64,000 nt of DNA from Thalassovita sp. (GCA_029212905.1 JARGPB010000015.1:30154-94153); one strand, 5' to 3'. Shown: positions 26,298 to 35,827, counted from the first letter of the stretch. The notes: a model not told the origin generated them from the sequence alone. Made by a program: numbers and translations.

Positions 26298-27470
26298 ATG
26301 CGTTTTCCCATTGCTCTCTCTGCCTTTCTTTTCTCGGCGACAACAGCGCTGGCCGCGCCGCAATGCGGCGGTAGCTTTTCAGGCTTCGTCGACGGCTTGC
26401 GAGCCGAGGCAATTGCAAAAGGTCACGCCCCCAAAACCGTCAAACGCTTTTTCGCGGGGGTCAAAAAGGACGGCAAAGTGCTCAAGGCTGACCGTGCCCA
26501 AGGCGTATTTCAGTTGGATTTCACGACGTTCGCCCGCCGTTTGATTTCGCAGGATCGTGTCAAACGAGGCCAATCCAACGCCCGCAAATATAGCGCGATT
26601 TTTGACCGGGTCGCCCAAGATTATGGCGTCAGCCGCGGCGTCTTGCTGGCCTTTTGGGCCTTCGAGACAGACTATGGCGCCTTCCAGGGGGACTTCAACA
26701 CGCTGAACGCGCTGGTCACGCTAGCGCATGATTGCCGTCGCCCGCATCTGTTCCGTCCACAGGTCTTTGCTGCGCTTGAGCTCTATCAGCATGGTGATTT
26801 CGACCCGGCACGCACCACTGGTGCCTGGGCAGGCGAAATCGGCATGGTACAAATGCTTCCCAAAGACATCTTGGAAAACGGCGTCGATGGGGATGGCGAC
26901 GGCCATGTAAACCTGAAAACTTCGGCGCCCGACGCGTTGATGTCCGGCGGCAAAATGCTGAAACACTTGGGGTGGAGCGCAGGTCAGCCCTGGTTGCAGG
27001 AAATCACTGTGCCCGCCAAAATGGATTGGTCAAAAACCGGTAGCCACACAGCTTTGCCCATCGCCAGATGGGAATCTATGGGCGTTCGCCCCCGGTCGGG
27101 GAAATGGGCCGCAAACCTTCCCGCCAGCGTGATCCTGCCCCAAGGCCACAAGGGTCCGGCTTTCGTTGCCTACCCTAATTTCCATGTCTATTTCGAATGG
27201 AATCAAAGCTTTACATATGTTCTCACCGCGGGATATTTTGCCAACCGGCTCATGGGTGCGCCCGTTTTCAAACCCGGAAACCCCACACCTCCGCTGTCAG
27301 GGTCGCAAATGAAACAGCTTCAGAAAAAGCTTCAGGCGCGCGGTCATGACGTCGGTAAAATCGACGGCATCCTTGGTGCAGGCACCCGCAAGGCCGTTCA
27401 GGCCGAGCAAACACGCCTCGGCCTGCCCGCCGACGCCTGGCCAACAACCACTCTGCTAGGGAAGCTATGA
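26298..27470 (+). CDS. lytic murein transglycosylase (MltB-like) with peptidoglycan-binding domain
   Basis: The 390-residue secreted protein has a signal peptide (MRFPIALSAFLFSATTALAA). An SLT-2/MltB domain carries the presumed catalytic Glu in LLAFWAFETDYGAFQGDFNTL and the conserved GAWAGEIGMVQMLPKDIL. A C-terminal PG_binding_1 repeat contains LQARGHDVGKIDGILGAGTR. It cuts glycan strands in the periplasm and forms anhydro ends. No lipobox Cys is seen, so it is probably soluble. It overlaps the MOSC gene by 4 bases. Confidence 0.92.
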   Translation: MRFPIALSAFLFSATTALAAPQCGGSFSGFVDGLRAEAIAKGHAPKTVKRFFAGVKKDGKVLKADRAQGVFQLDFTTFARRLISQDRVKRGQSNARKYSAIFDRVAQDYGVSRGVLLAFWAFETDYGAFQGDFNTLNALVTLAHDCRRPHLFRPQVFAALELYQHGDFDPARTTGAWAGEIGMVQMLPKDILENGVDGDGDGHVNLKTSAPDALMSGGKMLKHLGWSAGQPWLQEITVPAKMDWSKTGSHTALPIARWESMGVRPRSGKWAANLPASVILPQGHKGPAFVAYPNFHVYFEWNQSFTYVLTAGYFANRLMGAPVFKPGNPTPPLSGSQMKQLQKKLQARGHDVGKIDGILGAGTRKAVQAEQTRLGLPADAWPTTTLLGKL

Positions 27471-28015
27471 TGCACCCCACAACCGCACAGCTCCGCGCCC
27501 AGATGGGGCACATTCTGGCCGCACCAAAGGACAACGCGCCTATCGAAATGCTCTGCCTGCGACCCGGTTTTGGCGAACGAGAAGTCGTGCAGGAACTGAC
27601 CCTGACAGTGGATCAAGGCATCCCCGGTGAGCGCTGGACTACCGCCCCATGGATTCGTCGCCCCGACGGAAGCCCTGACCCGCGAATTCAGATCTCTATC
27701 CTGCCCACACGCGTCATGAATGCCGTTTGGCTCGACCGCGAAAACCAGCCCCATCCCGGCGATCCAATTGTGGCGGATCTCGATTGCTCTTACAGCAATT
27801 TGCCCGTGGGCAGCCGCCTTCAGGCTGGCACCGCCGTCCTCGAAGTCTCGGACGTGTTCAACGACGCCTGCGTCAAATGGAAGGCCCGATACGGCACACC
27901 AGCCAAAGACTGGATCACAGATCGGGAAAACGTCCATCTCCGCCTGCGCGGGCTGCTATGCAGCATCGTACAGGGCGGCACACTCACAATGCAGGACGAA
28001 CTCACCAAGCTCTGA
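27467..28015 (+). CDS. MOSC domain protein
   Basis: The 182-residue protein matches the MOSC beta-barrel: LCLRPGFGEREVV, the central DQGIPGERW, and a conserved Cys in FNDACVKWKARYG where sulfur-carrier MOSC proteins keep theirs. MOSC domains handle sulfur or molybdenum cofactor-linked chemistry, and stand-alone forms are mostly uncharacterised. The ATG overlaps the transglycosylase stop. Convergent with smc. Confidence 0.87.
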   Translation: MMHPTTAQLRAQMGHILAAPKDNAPIEMLCLRPGFGEREVVQELTLTVDQGIPGERWTTAPWIRRPDGSPDPRIQISILPTRVMNAVWLDRENQPHPGDPIVADLDCSYSNLPVGSRLQAGTAVLEVSDVFNDACVKWKARYGTPAKDWITDRENVHLRLRGLLCSIVQGGTLTMQDELTKL

Positions 28016-28077
28016 GCCTCGGGACGGTGGGCGGGGCGATGTTGCCGCCCTGCGCGGCGACGAGCGGCGCACGTCCG

Positions 28078-31000
28078 TCACGCCACCAACTGCTCGGCTT
28101 TCTTCAGATCAACGGAGACCAACTGGCTGACCCCCTGCTCCTGCATTGTCACGCCAAACAGCCGATCCATCCGCGCCATTGTCACAGCATGGTGCGTGAT
28201 GATCAGGAACCGCGTATCCGTCCGACGACACATCTCGTCTAACATGTCACAGAACCGGGTCACGTTGGCGTCATCCAGCGGCGCATCCACCTCATCCAGC
28301 ACACAAATCGGGGCAGGGTTCGCAAGGAAAACTGCAAAGATCAGCGCCAGCGCAGTCAGCGTCTGCTCTCCCCCAGACAACAGCGACAGCGTCGACAGTT
28401 TCTTACCCGGGGGCTGACACATGATCTCCAATCCCGCCTCTAGCGGATCATCGGACTCGACCAATACCAGGTTCGCCTCCCCGCCTCCGAACAGATGCCG
28501 GAACAGCGTGCCAAAGTTTTCGTTCACCTGCTCAAATGCAGTCAAGAGCCGCTCGCGCCCCTCCCGGTTCAAACTGGAAATCCCGGACCGAAGCGCTTTG
28601 ATCGCTTCTTCCAAGTCAGCCTTTTCGGATACCAGCGTCCCGTGCTCCTCGCGAACTTCCTTGGCATCTTCCTCTGCGCGCAAGTTCACGGCACCCAGCG
28701 CATCCCTTTGGCGCTTCAGACGGTTCACATCCGCTTCAATCTCCGCCGAAGCGGGCATGGTTTCCGGGTCAGCATCCAAGGTCTCCAACAGCTTCTGCGG
28801 TGTGGTTTCCTGCTCTTCTGCGATCCGTTCGGTCGCATAGGAAACTGTCTCGCGGGCCGCATCTGCCCGCGCCTCAGATCGGGCACGCGCCTCGCGCGCC
28901 TCACTGGCTGTGCGTTCTGCATCTCTCTCGGCTTGCTCGGCGCTACGCGCCAGGGCCTCCGCTTCGGCCAGCGCATCGGCGGCTTTCCGGCGACGGCCCT
29001 CGGCCGCGTCGATCGCCTCCCCCAATTCCTCGCGCTTGATCGCGATCTCTTCGGGGGCAGCGCTCGCCTCCATCAGTTCGTCTTCTGAGGCGGCCTTGCG
29101 CTCTTCCAGCTCTGCGCTCCGGGTCGAGGCCGTGTCCAGCCGGTGACGCCAACCGCTCAGTTCCTTGGTCACTTCCTGTGCCCGACGGGTCCGTGCCTCG
29201 CCTTCTCGGCGCAATTCATCATGCCCCGAACGCCGCGACATCATTGTGATCCGGGCGGCCTCGACCGTCATTTTCACATCTTCAACCGAGGAGCGCGCCT
29301 CCTCCAAATCGTCCAGATCGGCAACGGCCTGTTCTGCCTCGGAAACCTGCGCCCGAGCGGTCATCGCATCCTCTTCATGGCGCGTAACTGCCAGCCCCAA
29401 AGACTCCAACTTGGACTGGGCCAGGTTACGATCTGCTTCGGCGCGGCTCAGCTTTCGGTTCGCTTCGTTCACCAAACGGTCCGCATCCCGGCGCGCCTGG
29501 CGGGCGGCCTGATCTGCATGGGTCAAATCAACCAAGCGTTCGTTCAGCGTGTCATGCGCCTGACGCGCCGCATCCGCACGAGACGTGGCCCGCTCCATCT
29601 GCTGTTTCAACTCTTCAAGCCGGTTCAGTTGCTGCAACCGCAGCGCCGCAGCCGAGGGCGCATCCTCGGCCCAGGCCCGATACCCATCCCAGCGCCATAG
29701 GTCGCCCTCAACGCTCACCAGCCGTTGACCGGGTTTCAAAAGTGGCTGCAATCTGATCGCATCCTCGGCCTCGATCAGACCGATCTGCGCCATCCGCCGT
29801 CCCAGAACATCAGGCACCGACACATGTTGCGACAAGGCCGTCACCCCACCCGGCAAGGGCTGCGCGTCATCATATTGGGGCAGTTCCGTCCAGCCTGATG
29901 GGCCGTCTTCCTCGACCTCGGGGGCGCGCAAATCGTCCGCCAGGGCGGCGCCCAGCGCCTTCTCGAACCCCTGCTCGACCTGAAGCCGATCCATAATCTG
30001 ACCGCCCTCGGCCGTATCGCGCTGCAACAGTTTGGCCAAGGCTGTCACTTCGGCCCGCAAGGCGTTCAGCTCGCCTTCAGCCTCCGAGCGTTCGGCGCGG
30101 ACATCTGCCTCGCGCGCCTGCGTTTCGGCCCGTGCGGCTTCGGCCTCGATCAGGGTCTCTTCGGCCTGCGCTGCGGTATCGACCGAAATCGCCTCTTGCT
30201 CTTCTGCTGCCTCGAATTCAATAGCGGCATTTTCCAGAGTCATGCGTGCGGCATCTACCGCCTCGTTCGCCTTGGCCGCTTCGCCCTCGGCGCGCGCCAG
30301 CATCTTGAGGCTGTCGTCCAGCATCCGGTTCACCGATTGGTGCCGCGCAGCCAGGCGTGCCACATCCTCTGTCCGCTCTGACAGGGCCGCCTCGCGGTCC
30401 TGCAACACACTTGCGGCCTCGCGAGATGCCTCGGCGGCCATCTCCAGCTTTTCAGCCTGGCCTTCGCCAGCTTTTTGAAGCTCGCGTGTTTCCCACTCCA
30501 GCCGCTCGATCATCTCGATCGCATCGCGATTCAACCCGGCCTCGCGTTCGATATCACGGGCCAGTTGGATGATCCGATTGCGCAGAGTCTCGATGGTCTG
30601 AACCGCCCGCGTTTCCTGATCGGACAGCGTGTCACGTTGCACCTGCAACCGCTGAAGCACAGCCGCCGCGATAGCCTCTTCCTCGCGCAGCGCCGGAAGA
30701 GCGTCTTCTTTTTCAACCCGCGCCTTGGCGGCTTGACGGGCTGCGGCTTCGGCCTGGGCCGCGACTGTCGTGCGTTCGCGCAGCTCACTCTCTGTCACCA
30801 GTCGGGCTTCGTCTGCTTCGCGCCAGCGGCGGTACAGCAGCAACCCTTCGGCGCGACGCAATTCTTCACCGATCGCGCGATACCTGGCCGCTTGTCGGGC
30901 CTGACGTTCCAGTTGCCCCAACTGATGCGCCAATTGCTCAACAACATCGTCCACCCGCGCCAAATTCTGTTCGGCGCCCTTTAGCTTCAGCTCAGCCTCG

Positions 31001-31533
31001 TGGCGGCGTTGATACAGCCCCGAGATCCCTGCGGCCTCTTCCAGAACACGCCGCCGGTTCTTAGGTTTTGCGTTAATCAGTTCGGAAATCTGCCCCTGAC
31101 GCACCAATGCAGGCGAATGTGACCCGGTCGAGGCATCCGCGAACAGCATCTGTACGTCGCGCGCCCGGACGTCCTTGGTGTTGACCTTGTAGGCGCTGCC
31201 AACATCACGTGTGATCCGACGGATGATTTCCAGCTGGTCGTCATCATTGAAACCTGCCGGCGCAAGACGTTCCGAATTGTCGATAACCAGCCCGACTTCG
31301 GCAAAGTTGCGCGCAGGGCGCGAGGCCGCGCCGGCGAAAATCACGTCTTCCATGCCGCCACCGCGCATCGCTTTGGGGCGGGTTTCACCCATCACCCAGC
31401 GCAGGGCTTCCAGCAGGTTCGACTTGCCACATCCATTCGGCCCCACGACACCCGTAAGTCCCTCCTTGATCAGAAGGTCCGTGGGGTCCACGAAGCTTTT
31501 GAAGCCAGTCAGTCTGAGTTTAGTGAAGTACAC
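28078..31533 (-). CDS. smc: chromosome segregation protein SMC
   Basis: The 1151-residue ATPase organises and segregates chromosomes with ScpA and ScpB. Walker A is GPNGCGKSN (31-39). Long coiled coils flank a central hinge near residues 520-640. The signature LSGGEQTLTALAL starts at about 1052, and Walker B (ICVLDEVDAPLDD) is near 1077. Length is normal. The start is a GTG giving VYFTKLRLTGFKSF. Many antisense reading frames run through this GC-rich gene and are not real. Confidence 0.96.
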   Translation of the reverse strand: MYFTKLRLTGFKSFVDPTDLLIKEGLTGVVGPNGCGKSNLLEALRWVMGETRPKAMRGGGMEDVIFAGAASRPARNFAEVGLVIDNSERLAPAGFNDDDQLEIIRRITRDVGSAYKVNTKDVRARDVQMLFADASTGSHSPALVRQGQISELINAKPKNRRRVLEEAAGISGLYQRRHEAELKLKGAEQNLARVDDVVEQLAHQLGQLERQARQAARYRAIGEELRRAEGLLLYRRWREADEARLVTESELRERTTVAAQAEAAARQAAKARVEKEDALPALREEEAIAAAVLQRLQVQRDTLSDQETRAVQTIETLRNRIIQLARDIEREAGLNRDAIEMIERLEWETRELQKAGEGQAEKLEMAAEASREAASVLQDREAALSERTEDVARLAARHQSVNRMLDDSLKMLARAEGEAAKANEAVDAARMTLENAAIEFEAAEEQEAISVDTAAQAEETLIEAEAARAETQAREADVRAERSEAEGELNALRAEVTALAKLLQRDTAEGGQIMDRLQVEQGFEKALGAALADDLRAPEVEEDGPSGWTELPQYDDAQPLPGGVTALSQHVSVPDVLGRRMAQIGLIEAEDAIRLQPLLKPGQRLVSVEGDLWRWDGYRAWAEDAPSAAALRLQQLNRLEELKQQMERATSRADAARQAHDTLNERLVDLTHADQAARQARRDADRLVNEANRKLSRAEADRNLAQSKLESLGLAVTRHEEDAMTARAQVSEAEQAVADLDDLEEARSSVEDVKMTVEAARITMMSRRSGHDELRREGEARTRRAQEVTKELSGWRHRLDTASTRSAELEERKAASEDELMEASAAPEEIAIKREELGEAIDAAEGRRRKAADALAEAEALARSAEQAERDAERTASEAREARARSEARADAARETVSYATERIAEEQETTPQKLLETLDADPETMPASAEIEADVNRLKRQRDALGAVNLRAEEDAKEVREEHGTLVSEKADLEEAIKALRSGISSLNREGRERLLTAFEQVNENFGTLFRHLFGGGEANLVLVESDDPLEAGLEIMCQPPGKKLSTLSLLSGGEQTLTALALIFAVFLANPAPICVLDEVDAPLDDANVTRFCDMLDEMCRRTDTRFLIITHHAVTMARMDRLFGVTMQEQGVSQLVSVDLKKAEQLVA

Positions 31534-31733
31534 GCGCGAATTGATCCCGTGATTCCAAGCTAACCTTGATCCTGAGCTGCCAAAGCCCTCCGAGTCAACG
31601 CCAAGCCCCCGGATATGGGGAAACGCACCAAGTTATCCACAAGATATTGCGAAAATTCGCCGATCCGCGTGTCTTGCCCTTGGACCTGCCCCATGGAACA
31701 ATCAGGGCTTCGGCACAGCCAATGGATCTGTTC

Positions 31734-32189
31734 ATGCCCTTGACCATCACCACAGAAAGCCCCCTGTCGGTTTCCAGCCGCGCTCTGATTGACGGCTCGG
31801 AACAGGCCCTGCGCTCGGTCTATTCCAGCGACGAATGCTTTACCTTTTCGGCGGATGAACTGGACGCCCCAGAGATCACCTTTCTGGTGGCCAACAATGG
31901 ATCTGACGCCGTAGGCTGCGTCGCGTTGGTGAATTGCGGCACCTATGGCGAGGTCAAGCGCCTGTTCGTTTCCCCCGCAGCCCGAGGGACCGGAACAGCC
32001 AAAGCACTGATGGATGCGCTTGAAACTTGCGCCGCACGGATGGGCCTGCCCGAGATCCTGTTGGAAACCGGCGACAAGTTGGCCGCGGCCGTTTCTCTCT
32101 ATTCCGCACGCGGATATGTGAAGCGTGAAAAATTCGGCCCCTACGAAGACCATCCCGCCAGCCTGTTCATGGCGAAGCGGATCGCCTAG
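31734..32189 (+). CDS. GNAT family N-acetyltransferase
   Basis: The protein has about 151 residues and the acetyl-CoA-binding loop motif VKRLFVSPAARGTGTAKALMDALE, followed by ILLETGDKLAAAVSLYSARGYVKRE, the usual GNAT end. The acceptor substrate is unknown. The start is uncertain: ATGs at 31722 and 31734 are both possible and neither has a strong ribosome site. Its stop overlaps the stop of the next leftward small gene by 4 bases. Confidence 0.85.
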   Translation: MPLTITTESPLSVSSRALIDGSEQALRSVYSSDECFTFSADELDAPEITFLVANNGSDAVGCVALVNCGTYGEVKRLFVSPAARGTGTAKALMDALETCAARMGLPEILLETGDKLAAAVSLYSARGYVKREKFGPYEDHPASLFMAKRIA

Positions 32190-32335
32190 GTCTTTTTCTC
32201 GGCGGCTTTCTTCATCCGCTCCAACAGCTCGGTTTTAACCGGCTTTTTGGCGAAGGGTGCCTTGTCCGTGCCGCGTTCTTTGTGGCGAGGTTTGTTCGAG
32301 CCGGATTTACCGCCGCCCATTCTGCTGTAGTCCAT
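32186..32335 (-). CDS. small basic conserved hypothetical protein
   Basis: The 49-residue protein MDYSRMGGGKSGSNKPRHKE is rich in Lys and has no hydrophobic segment. An AGGA sequence ten bases upstream favours the ATG at 32335; an in-frame ATG three codons earlier is also possible. Its composition suggests nucleic-acid or ribosome contact, but nothing demonstrates this. Convergent with the GNAT gene. Confidence 0.6.
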   Translation of the reverse strand: MDYSRMGGGKSGSNKPRHKERGTDKAPFAKKPVKTELLERMKKAAEKKT

Positions 32336-32517
32336 CCGCTTCATCCTGTTCTGTTTCACATTGGGAATGCCAAAGCCGGCAGTCACACGCAAGGGGTTAG
32401 GAGAGGGAGCAGGCTGACGACAGCGCGATCAGTGCTGAAACTCCGCCCTGCGACAACCTGCTCTATTATATTCCATTATTTGCATATTATATTGAATTCC
32501 AATTACAGAATATTTGG

Positions 32518-33741
32518 ATGTGTAAAATGACGTCATCTCTCAAACGCCCCGCGGATTCCTATTCGCCACTTTACTTTCTCGCCTCTCTCGGGGCCGGGGG
32601 TCTGTCCGTTACATTCTTTATGTACCTGATGTTCTGGGTCCCGCACACCGGCCGCCCCGTCCCGATTTTCGAGGACCTGACAGCCGCCTTTCAGACAGGA
32701 AGCATCACCCTACAGATCGCCATCACGACCGCAGTCCTTGGGATCGCAGTTTTCGCCTTTCTGAACGTGAAAATGTTGATCTGGAATTTTTCAGCTCTGT
32801 CCAAGTTCAAATCGACGTCGGCATATCAAGAGCTTCGCAACTCGAACGGTGAAACCACTTTGTTGGCCGCGCCTCTGGCGACGGCAATGACTGTTAATGC
32901 CATGTTCATAGTGGGTCTTGTCTATGTGCCTGGGCTCTGGGGTATCGTAGAGTACCTGTTCCCGCTGGCCTTGATCGCCTTCCTGCTGATTGGGATTTGG
33001 GCGCTTCGGACAATCGGTGATTTCCTGGGGCGTGTCCTAACCAAAGGTGGCGTGTTCGACGTCACGGCGCATAACTCATTCGCCCAGCTTCTGCCGGCCT
33101 TTGCTCTGTCCATGGTCGCCGTTGGACTGTCCGCCCCCGCCGCAATGAGCACCAATACTGTCACCGTTGGCATCGGTCTGGTTCTGTCGACGTTCTTTGG
33201 GTTTGCAGCGATCATCTATACAGTTGTCGCTGCGGTCACCGCGTTTAGTTCGATGCTGCACTATGGAACCGCCAAAGAGGCGGGGCCAACACTGATGGTC
33301 ATCGTTCCAATCATGACCGTTCTGGGGATCATGTTCCTGCGTCAGGACCACGGGCTGCATGTCGGTTTCGACAGCCATACCACAGCAGGGGAAACCATGG
33401 TCTTCCTCGCACGGATGCTGACCGTCCAGGTGGTTTTCCTAATGCTGGGAATTCTGGTGCTGCGCCGTCAGGGGTATTTCACGGACTTCGTTTTCGGGAC
33501 CAAGGCCTCGCCCGGTTCCTATGCGCTGGTGTGCCCCGGCGTGGCCCTATCGGTGATGATCCACTTCTTCCTGAACAAAGGCCTGACCGCCGCCGGAGTG
33601 CTGGATAAATTCTCTCTCGCTTACTGGATTGTAACTGCAATCGCCCTGCTGGCTCAGTGGATGATGATTGTGTTGGTTTTCCGTCTGAACCGTCAGCATT
33701 TCGGCAAGAAATCCGCGACCGTTGCTGTGCCCGCCGAGTAA
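32518..33741 (+). CDS. ten-helix membrane protein, possibly TsoY family
   Basis: The protein has up to 407 residues and about ten predicted membrane helices with short loops. The overall look resembles TehA/SLAC1-type channels (SPLYFLASLGAGGLSVTFFMYLMFW at the start). A single conserved-looking Cys lies in a late helix (ALVCPGVALS). I recall Roseobacter proteins of this size under the name TsoY family, but cannot confirm it here. The start is at 32518 or 32527. The 125 bases upstream are unusually AT-rich for this genome. A strong terminator follows, so it is a single-gene unit. Confidence 0.7.
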   Translation: MCKMTSSLKRPADSYSPLYFLASLGAGGLSVTFFMYLMFWVPHTGRPVPIFEDLTAAFQTGSITLQIAITTAVLGIAVFAFLNVKMLIWNFSALSKFKSTSAYQELRNSNGETTLLAAPLATAMTVNAMFIVGLVYVPGLWGIVEYLFPLALIAFLLIGIWALRTIGDFLGRVLTKGGVFDVTAHNSFAQLLPAFALSMVAVGLSAPAAMSTNTVTVGIGLVLSTFFGFAAIIYTVVAAVTAFSSMLHYGTAKEAGPTLMVIVPIMTVLGIMFLRQDHGLHVGFDSHTTAGETMVFLARMLTVQVVFLMLGILVLRRQGYFTDFVFGTKASPGSYALVCPGVALSVMIHFFLNKGLTAAGVLDKFSLAYWIVTAIALLAQWMMIVLVFRLNRQHFGKKSATVAVPAE

Positions 33742-33767
33742 TGACTTCCTCCTGCTCGGCGGAAAGG

Positions 33768-33798
33768 AAGGGGCGGCCTGTCATGGGCCGCCCCTTTT
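33768..33798 (+). terminator. intrinsic terminator after the ten-helix membrane protein
   Basis: AAGGGGCGGCC and GGCCGCCCCTT form an 11-bp stem with a 7-base loop, followed by further T residues. Confidence 0.9.
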
Positions 33799-33830
33799 GA
33801 CATGTTCAACCGCTTGTCAGATCGGCGCCG

Positions 33831-33849
33831 TGGTCATATGATTTGACCA
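33831..33849. promoter_or_regulatory. palindrome upstream of fadR-type gene, candidate operator
   Basis: TGGTCA-N7-TGACCA is a perfect 6-bp dyad whose end lies 12 bases before the ATG of a GntR/FadR-type regulator, overlapping the ribosome-binding region. FadR-subfamily regulators bind TGGTxxxACCA-type dyads, usually with a shorter spacer, so autorepression is a reasonable but unproved reading. Confidence 0.55.
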
Positions 33850-33861
33850 AAAAGGCCCACC

Positions 33862-34629
33862 ATGCCGTTTCAAAAAGTTCAGCCCGAAAAATTGTCTGCT
33901 GCCGTCACTCGGCAAATTGAGTTATTGATTCTACGGGGAATTTTGCGCCCCGGAGAACGGCTCCCGTCTGAGCGTGAACTCTCCGAGCGCCTGGGCGTAT
34001 CGCGTCCGTCACTGCGCGAGGCCATTGCCTCGCTACAGGACAAAGGCTTGTTGACCACCAAAGCCGGGGCGGGGATCTATGTTGCTGACGTGCTGGGCTC
34101 CGCTTTTTCCGAAGCACTGGTCAAGCTATTCGCATCCCATGACGAGGCGGTGTTCGATTACATTTCTTTCCGACGGGACATGGAGGGCCTCGCGGCAGAA
34201 CGCGCGACGCGCCTGGCATCAGACACCGACCTGAGAGTCATCCAGACCATTTTCGACAAGATGGTCACAGCACATTCCAAACGTGATCCAGCCGACGAAG
34301 CACGACTTGATGCGGACTTTCACCTGGCCATCATCGAGGCCAGCCACAATGTGGTCATGCTGCACATGATGCGGTCGATGTACCAATTGCTGCGCGAAGG
34401 TGTGTTCTACAACCGTCGAGTCATGTTCAAGCAACGCACCACACGAGACACCCTGCTGGACCAGCACCGTGCGATCAACGACGCGCTGCAAGGTCGCGAT
34501 CCGGTTGCCGCGAGGAAAGCAGTCGAGGCTCATCTGGATTACGTCCGCGCGTCGCTGTCCGATCAGCAGAAAGCTGAACAGAACGAACAGATCGCTCTCC
34601 AGCGCTTTGAGCACGAAAAGGAGCGCTAG
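33862..34629 (+). CDS. GntR family transcriptional regulator, FadR subfamily (FCD domain)
   Basis: The 255-residue protein has an N-terminal winged helix with the GntR signature RGILRPGERLPSERELSERLGVSRPSLREAIASLQDKGLL and a C-terminal all-helical FCD domain. That domain has the metal or ligand residues D and H in LDADFHLAIIEASHN and a later H in LLDQHRAIN. FCD regulators sense small organic acids. No obvious target gene lies beside it, apart from its own palindromic site. Confidence 0.93.
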   Translation: MPFQKVQPEKLSAAVTRQIELLILRGILRPGERLPSERELSERLGVSRPSLREAIASLQDKGLLTTKAGAGIYVADVLGSAFSEALVKLFASHDEAVFDYISFRRDMEGLAAERATRLASDTDLRVIQTIFDKMVTAHSKRDPADEARLDADFHLAIIEASHNVVMLHMMRSMYQLLREGVFYNRRVMFKQRTTRDTLLDQHRAINDALQGRDPVAARKAVEAHLDYVRASLSDQQKAEQNEQIALQRFEHEKER

Positions 34630-34657
34630 CCCCGCCTTGGCATGAATGCCTGAAACG

Positions 34658-34688
34658 AAAAAGCCCGGCCAGAAAGGCCGGGCTTTTT
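34658..34688. terminator. bidirectional terminator between fadR-type gene and atpF
   Basis: AAAAAGCCCGGCC-AGAAA-GGCCGGGCTTTTT is a 13-bp perfect stem with U-runs on both strands, ending both the FadR-type gene and the leftward F0 operon. Confidence 0.95.
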
Positions 34689-34707
34689 GTTCGTCGATAA
34701 GACCGAC

Positions 34708-35265
34708 TTAGTGCAGCTTCGCGTTCACTTCGGCGATAGCCGCGTCGATCAGCTTGTTGCCTTCGGTTGCGGTCATCTTCTTCGCAATCACGTCGTTCGC
34801 AGCGCCAATCGCGATGGCAATCGCCTGATCGCGGACTTCGCGAACAGCCGAAGCCTCGGCCGAAGCGATCTGATCCTTAGCAGCCAACAAACGACGTTCG
34901 ATTGTTTTCTGCAGATCCACCTTAGCCTGTTCAGCGGCCACACCGGCCTCTTCCTTGGCATGGGCAACGATGCGATCAGCCTGATCTTGAACCTCTTTCT
35001 GCTTGCGCTCGTACGAGGCCAGCAGTGTCTGAGCTTCTTCGCGCAGAGTGCGCGCTTCGTTCAGCTCGGATTGGATATCCTCGGCGCGTTTGTCCAACAT
35101 CGTGCCCAACATGCCGGGCACTTTGAAGTACATCAACACCAGGATGAACAGGATGAAAGCCAGCAACACGATGAAGTTCGTGTTGTGCAGCGAAAAGAAC
35201 GGGCCCGATGCGGCAAAAGCGGGGGTGGCGGCCGTCAGGGCCAGCAGAGTTGCAAGTTTACGCAT
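34708..35265 (-). CDS. atpF: ATP synthase F0 subunit b
   Basis: The 185-residue stator subunit has an N-terminal hydrophobic leader (MRKLATLLALTAATPAFAA), a membrane helix (FIVLLAFILFILVLMYFKVPG), and a long charged coiled coil. It connects F0 subunit a to F1 delta. It is the last gene of the F0 operon, 5 bases after atpF', and is followed by a terminator. The leader-like start is often seen in b subunits of this bacterial family. Confidence 0.94.
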   Translation of the reverse strand: MRKLATLLALTAATPAFAASGPFFSLHNTNFIVLLAFILFILVLMYFKVPGMLGTMLDKRAEDIQSELNEARTLREEAQTLLASYERKQKEVQDQADRIVAHAKEEAGVAAEQAKVDLQKTIERRLLAAKDQIASAEASAVREVRDQAIAIAIGAANDVIAKKMTATEGNKLIDAAIAEVNAKLH

Positions 35266-35270
35266 ATCCC

Positions 35271-35798
35271 TTAGCCCTTCATCCGTGCAGCAACGGCTGC
35301 GTCCACAGTTTTTGCATCAGCTTCACCGCTCAGAGCGGCGATGATTTCTGCGGTCGTGTCCCTGGCAACGTCTTTGACGCTTTCGAGGGCATTCGCGCGA
35401 ATCTCAGCAATGACAGTTTCGCCTTCGGCCACTTTCGCAGCGATCTCGGCGTCGGCCTTAGCGGTCGCGGCGTCCAGATCGACCTGAATTTCGGCCTTAG
35501 CTTCGGCAACGATGCGCTGAGCTTCGGCACGGGCATCCGCCAGCGCCTTGTTATAAGCTTCTTCAGCCTCGATTGCCTTCGCCTTCAGCTCTTCAGCTGC
35601 GGCGATGTCATTTGTAATTGTCCCCTGACGCTCGGCCAGAACCGCGGCGATGCGCGGCAGCGCGATGCGCGACAGGACGAAATAGATCACGACCAGCGTG
35701 ACCAGAAGCCAGAAAATCTGGTTGCCCCAGTTCGAAAAATCCAACTGCGGCATGCCGGGTGCAGCTGCCTCAGCGGCTCCGTGCGTTTCAGTCGCCAT
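35271..35798 (-). CDS. atpG: ATP synthase F0 subunit b'
   Basis: The 175-residue paralogue of subunit b has one membrane helix (QIFWLLVTLVVIYFVLSRIALPRI) and an Ala/Glu/Lys-rich coiled coil ending with AAVAARMKG. A b/b' heterodimer is typical of photosynthetic and alphaproteobacterial ATP synthases. It is named atpF' or atpG/atpX in different genomes. It lies between atpE and atpF. Confidence 0.93.
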   Translation of the reverse strand: MATETHGAAEAAAPGMPQLDFSNWGNQIFWLLVTLVVIYFVLSRIALPRIAAVLAERQGTITNDIAAAEELKAKAIEAEEAYNKALADARAEAQRIVAEAKAEIQVDLDAATAKADAEIAAKVAEGETVIAEIRANALESVKDVARDTTAEIIAALSGEADAKTVDAAVAARMKG

Positions 35799-35827
35799 AA
35801 CGTCCTCCTTGGGAACTTCCGGTTACA

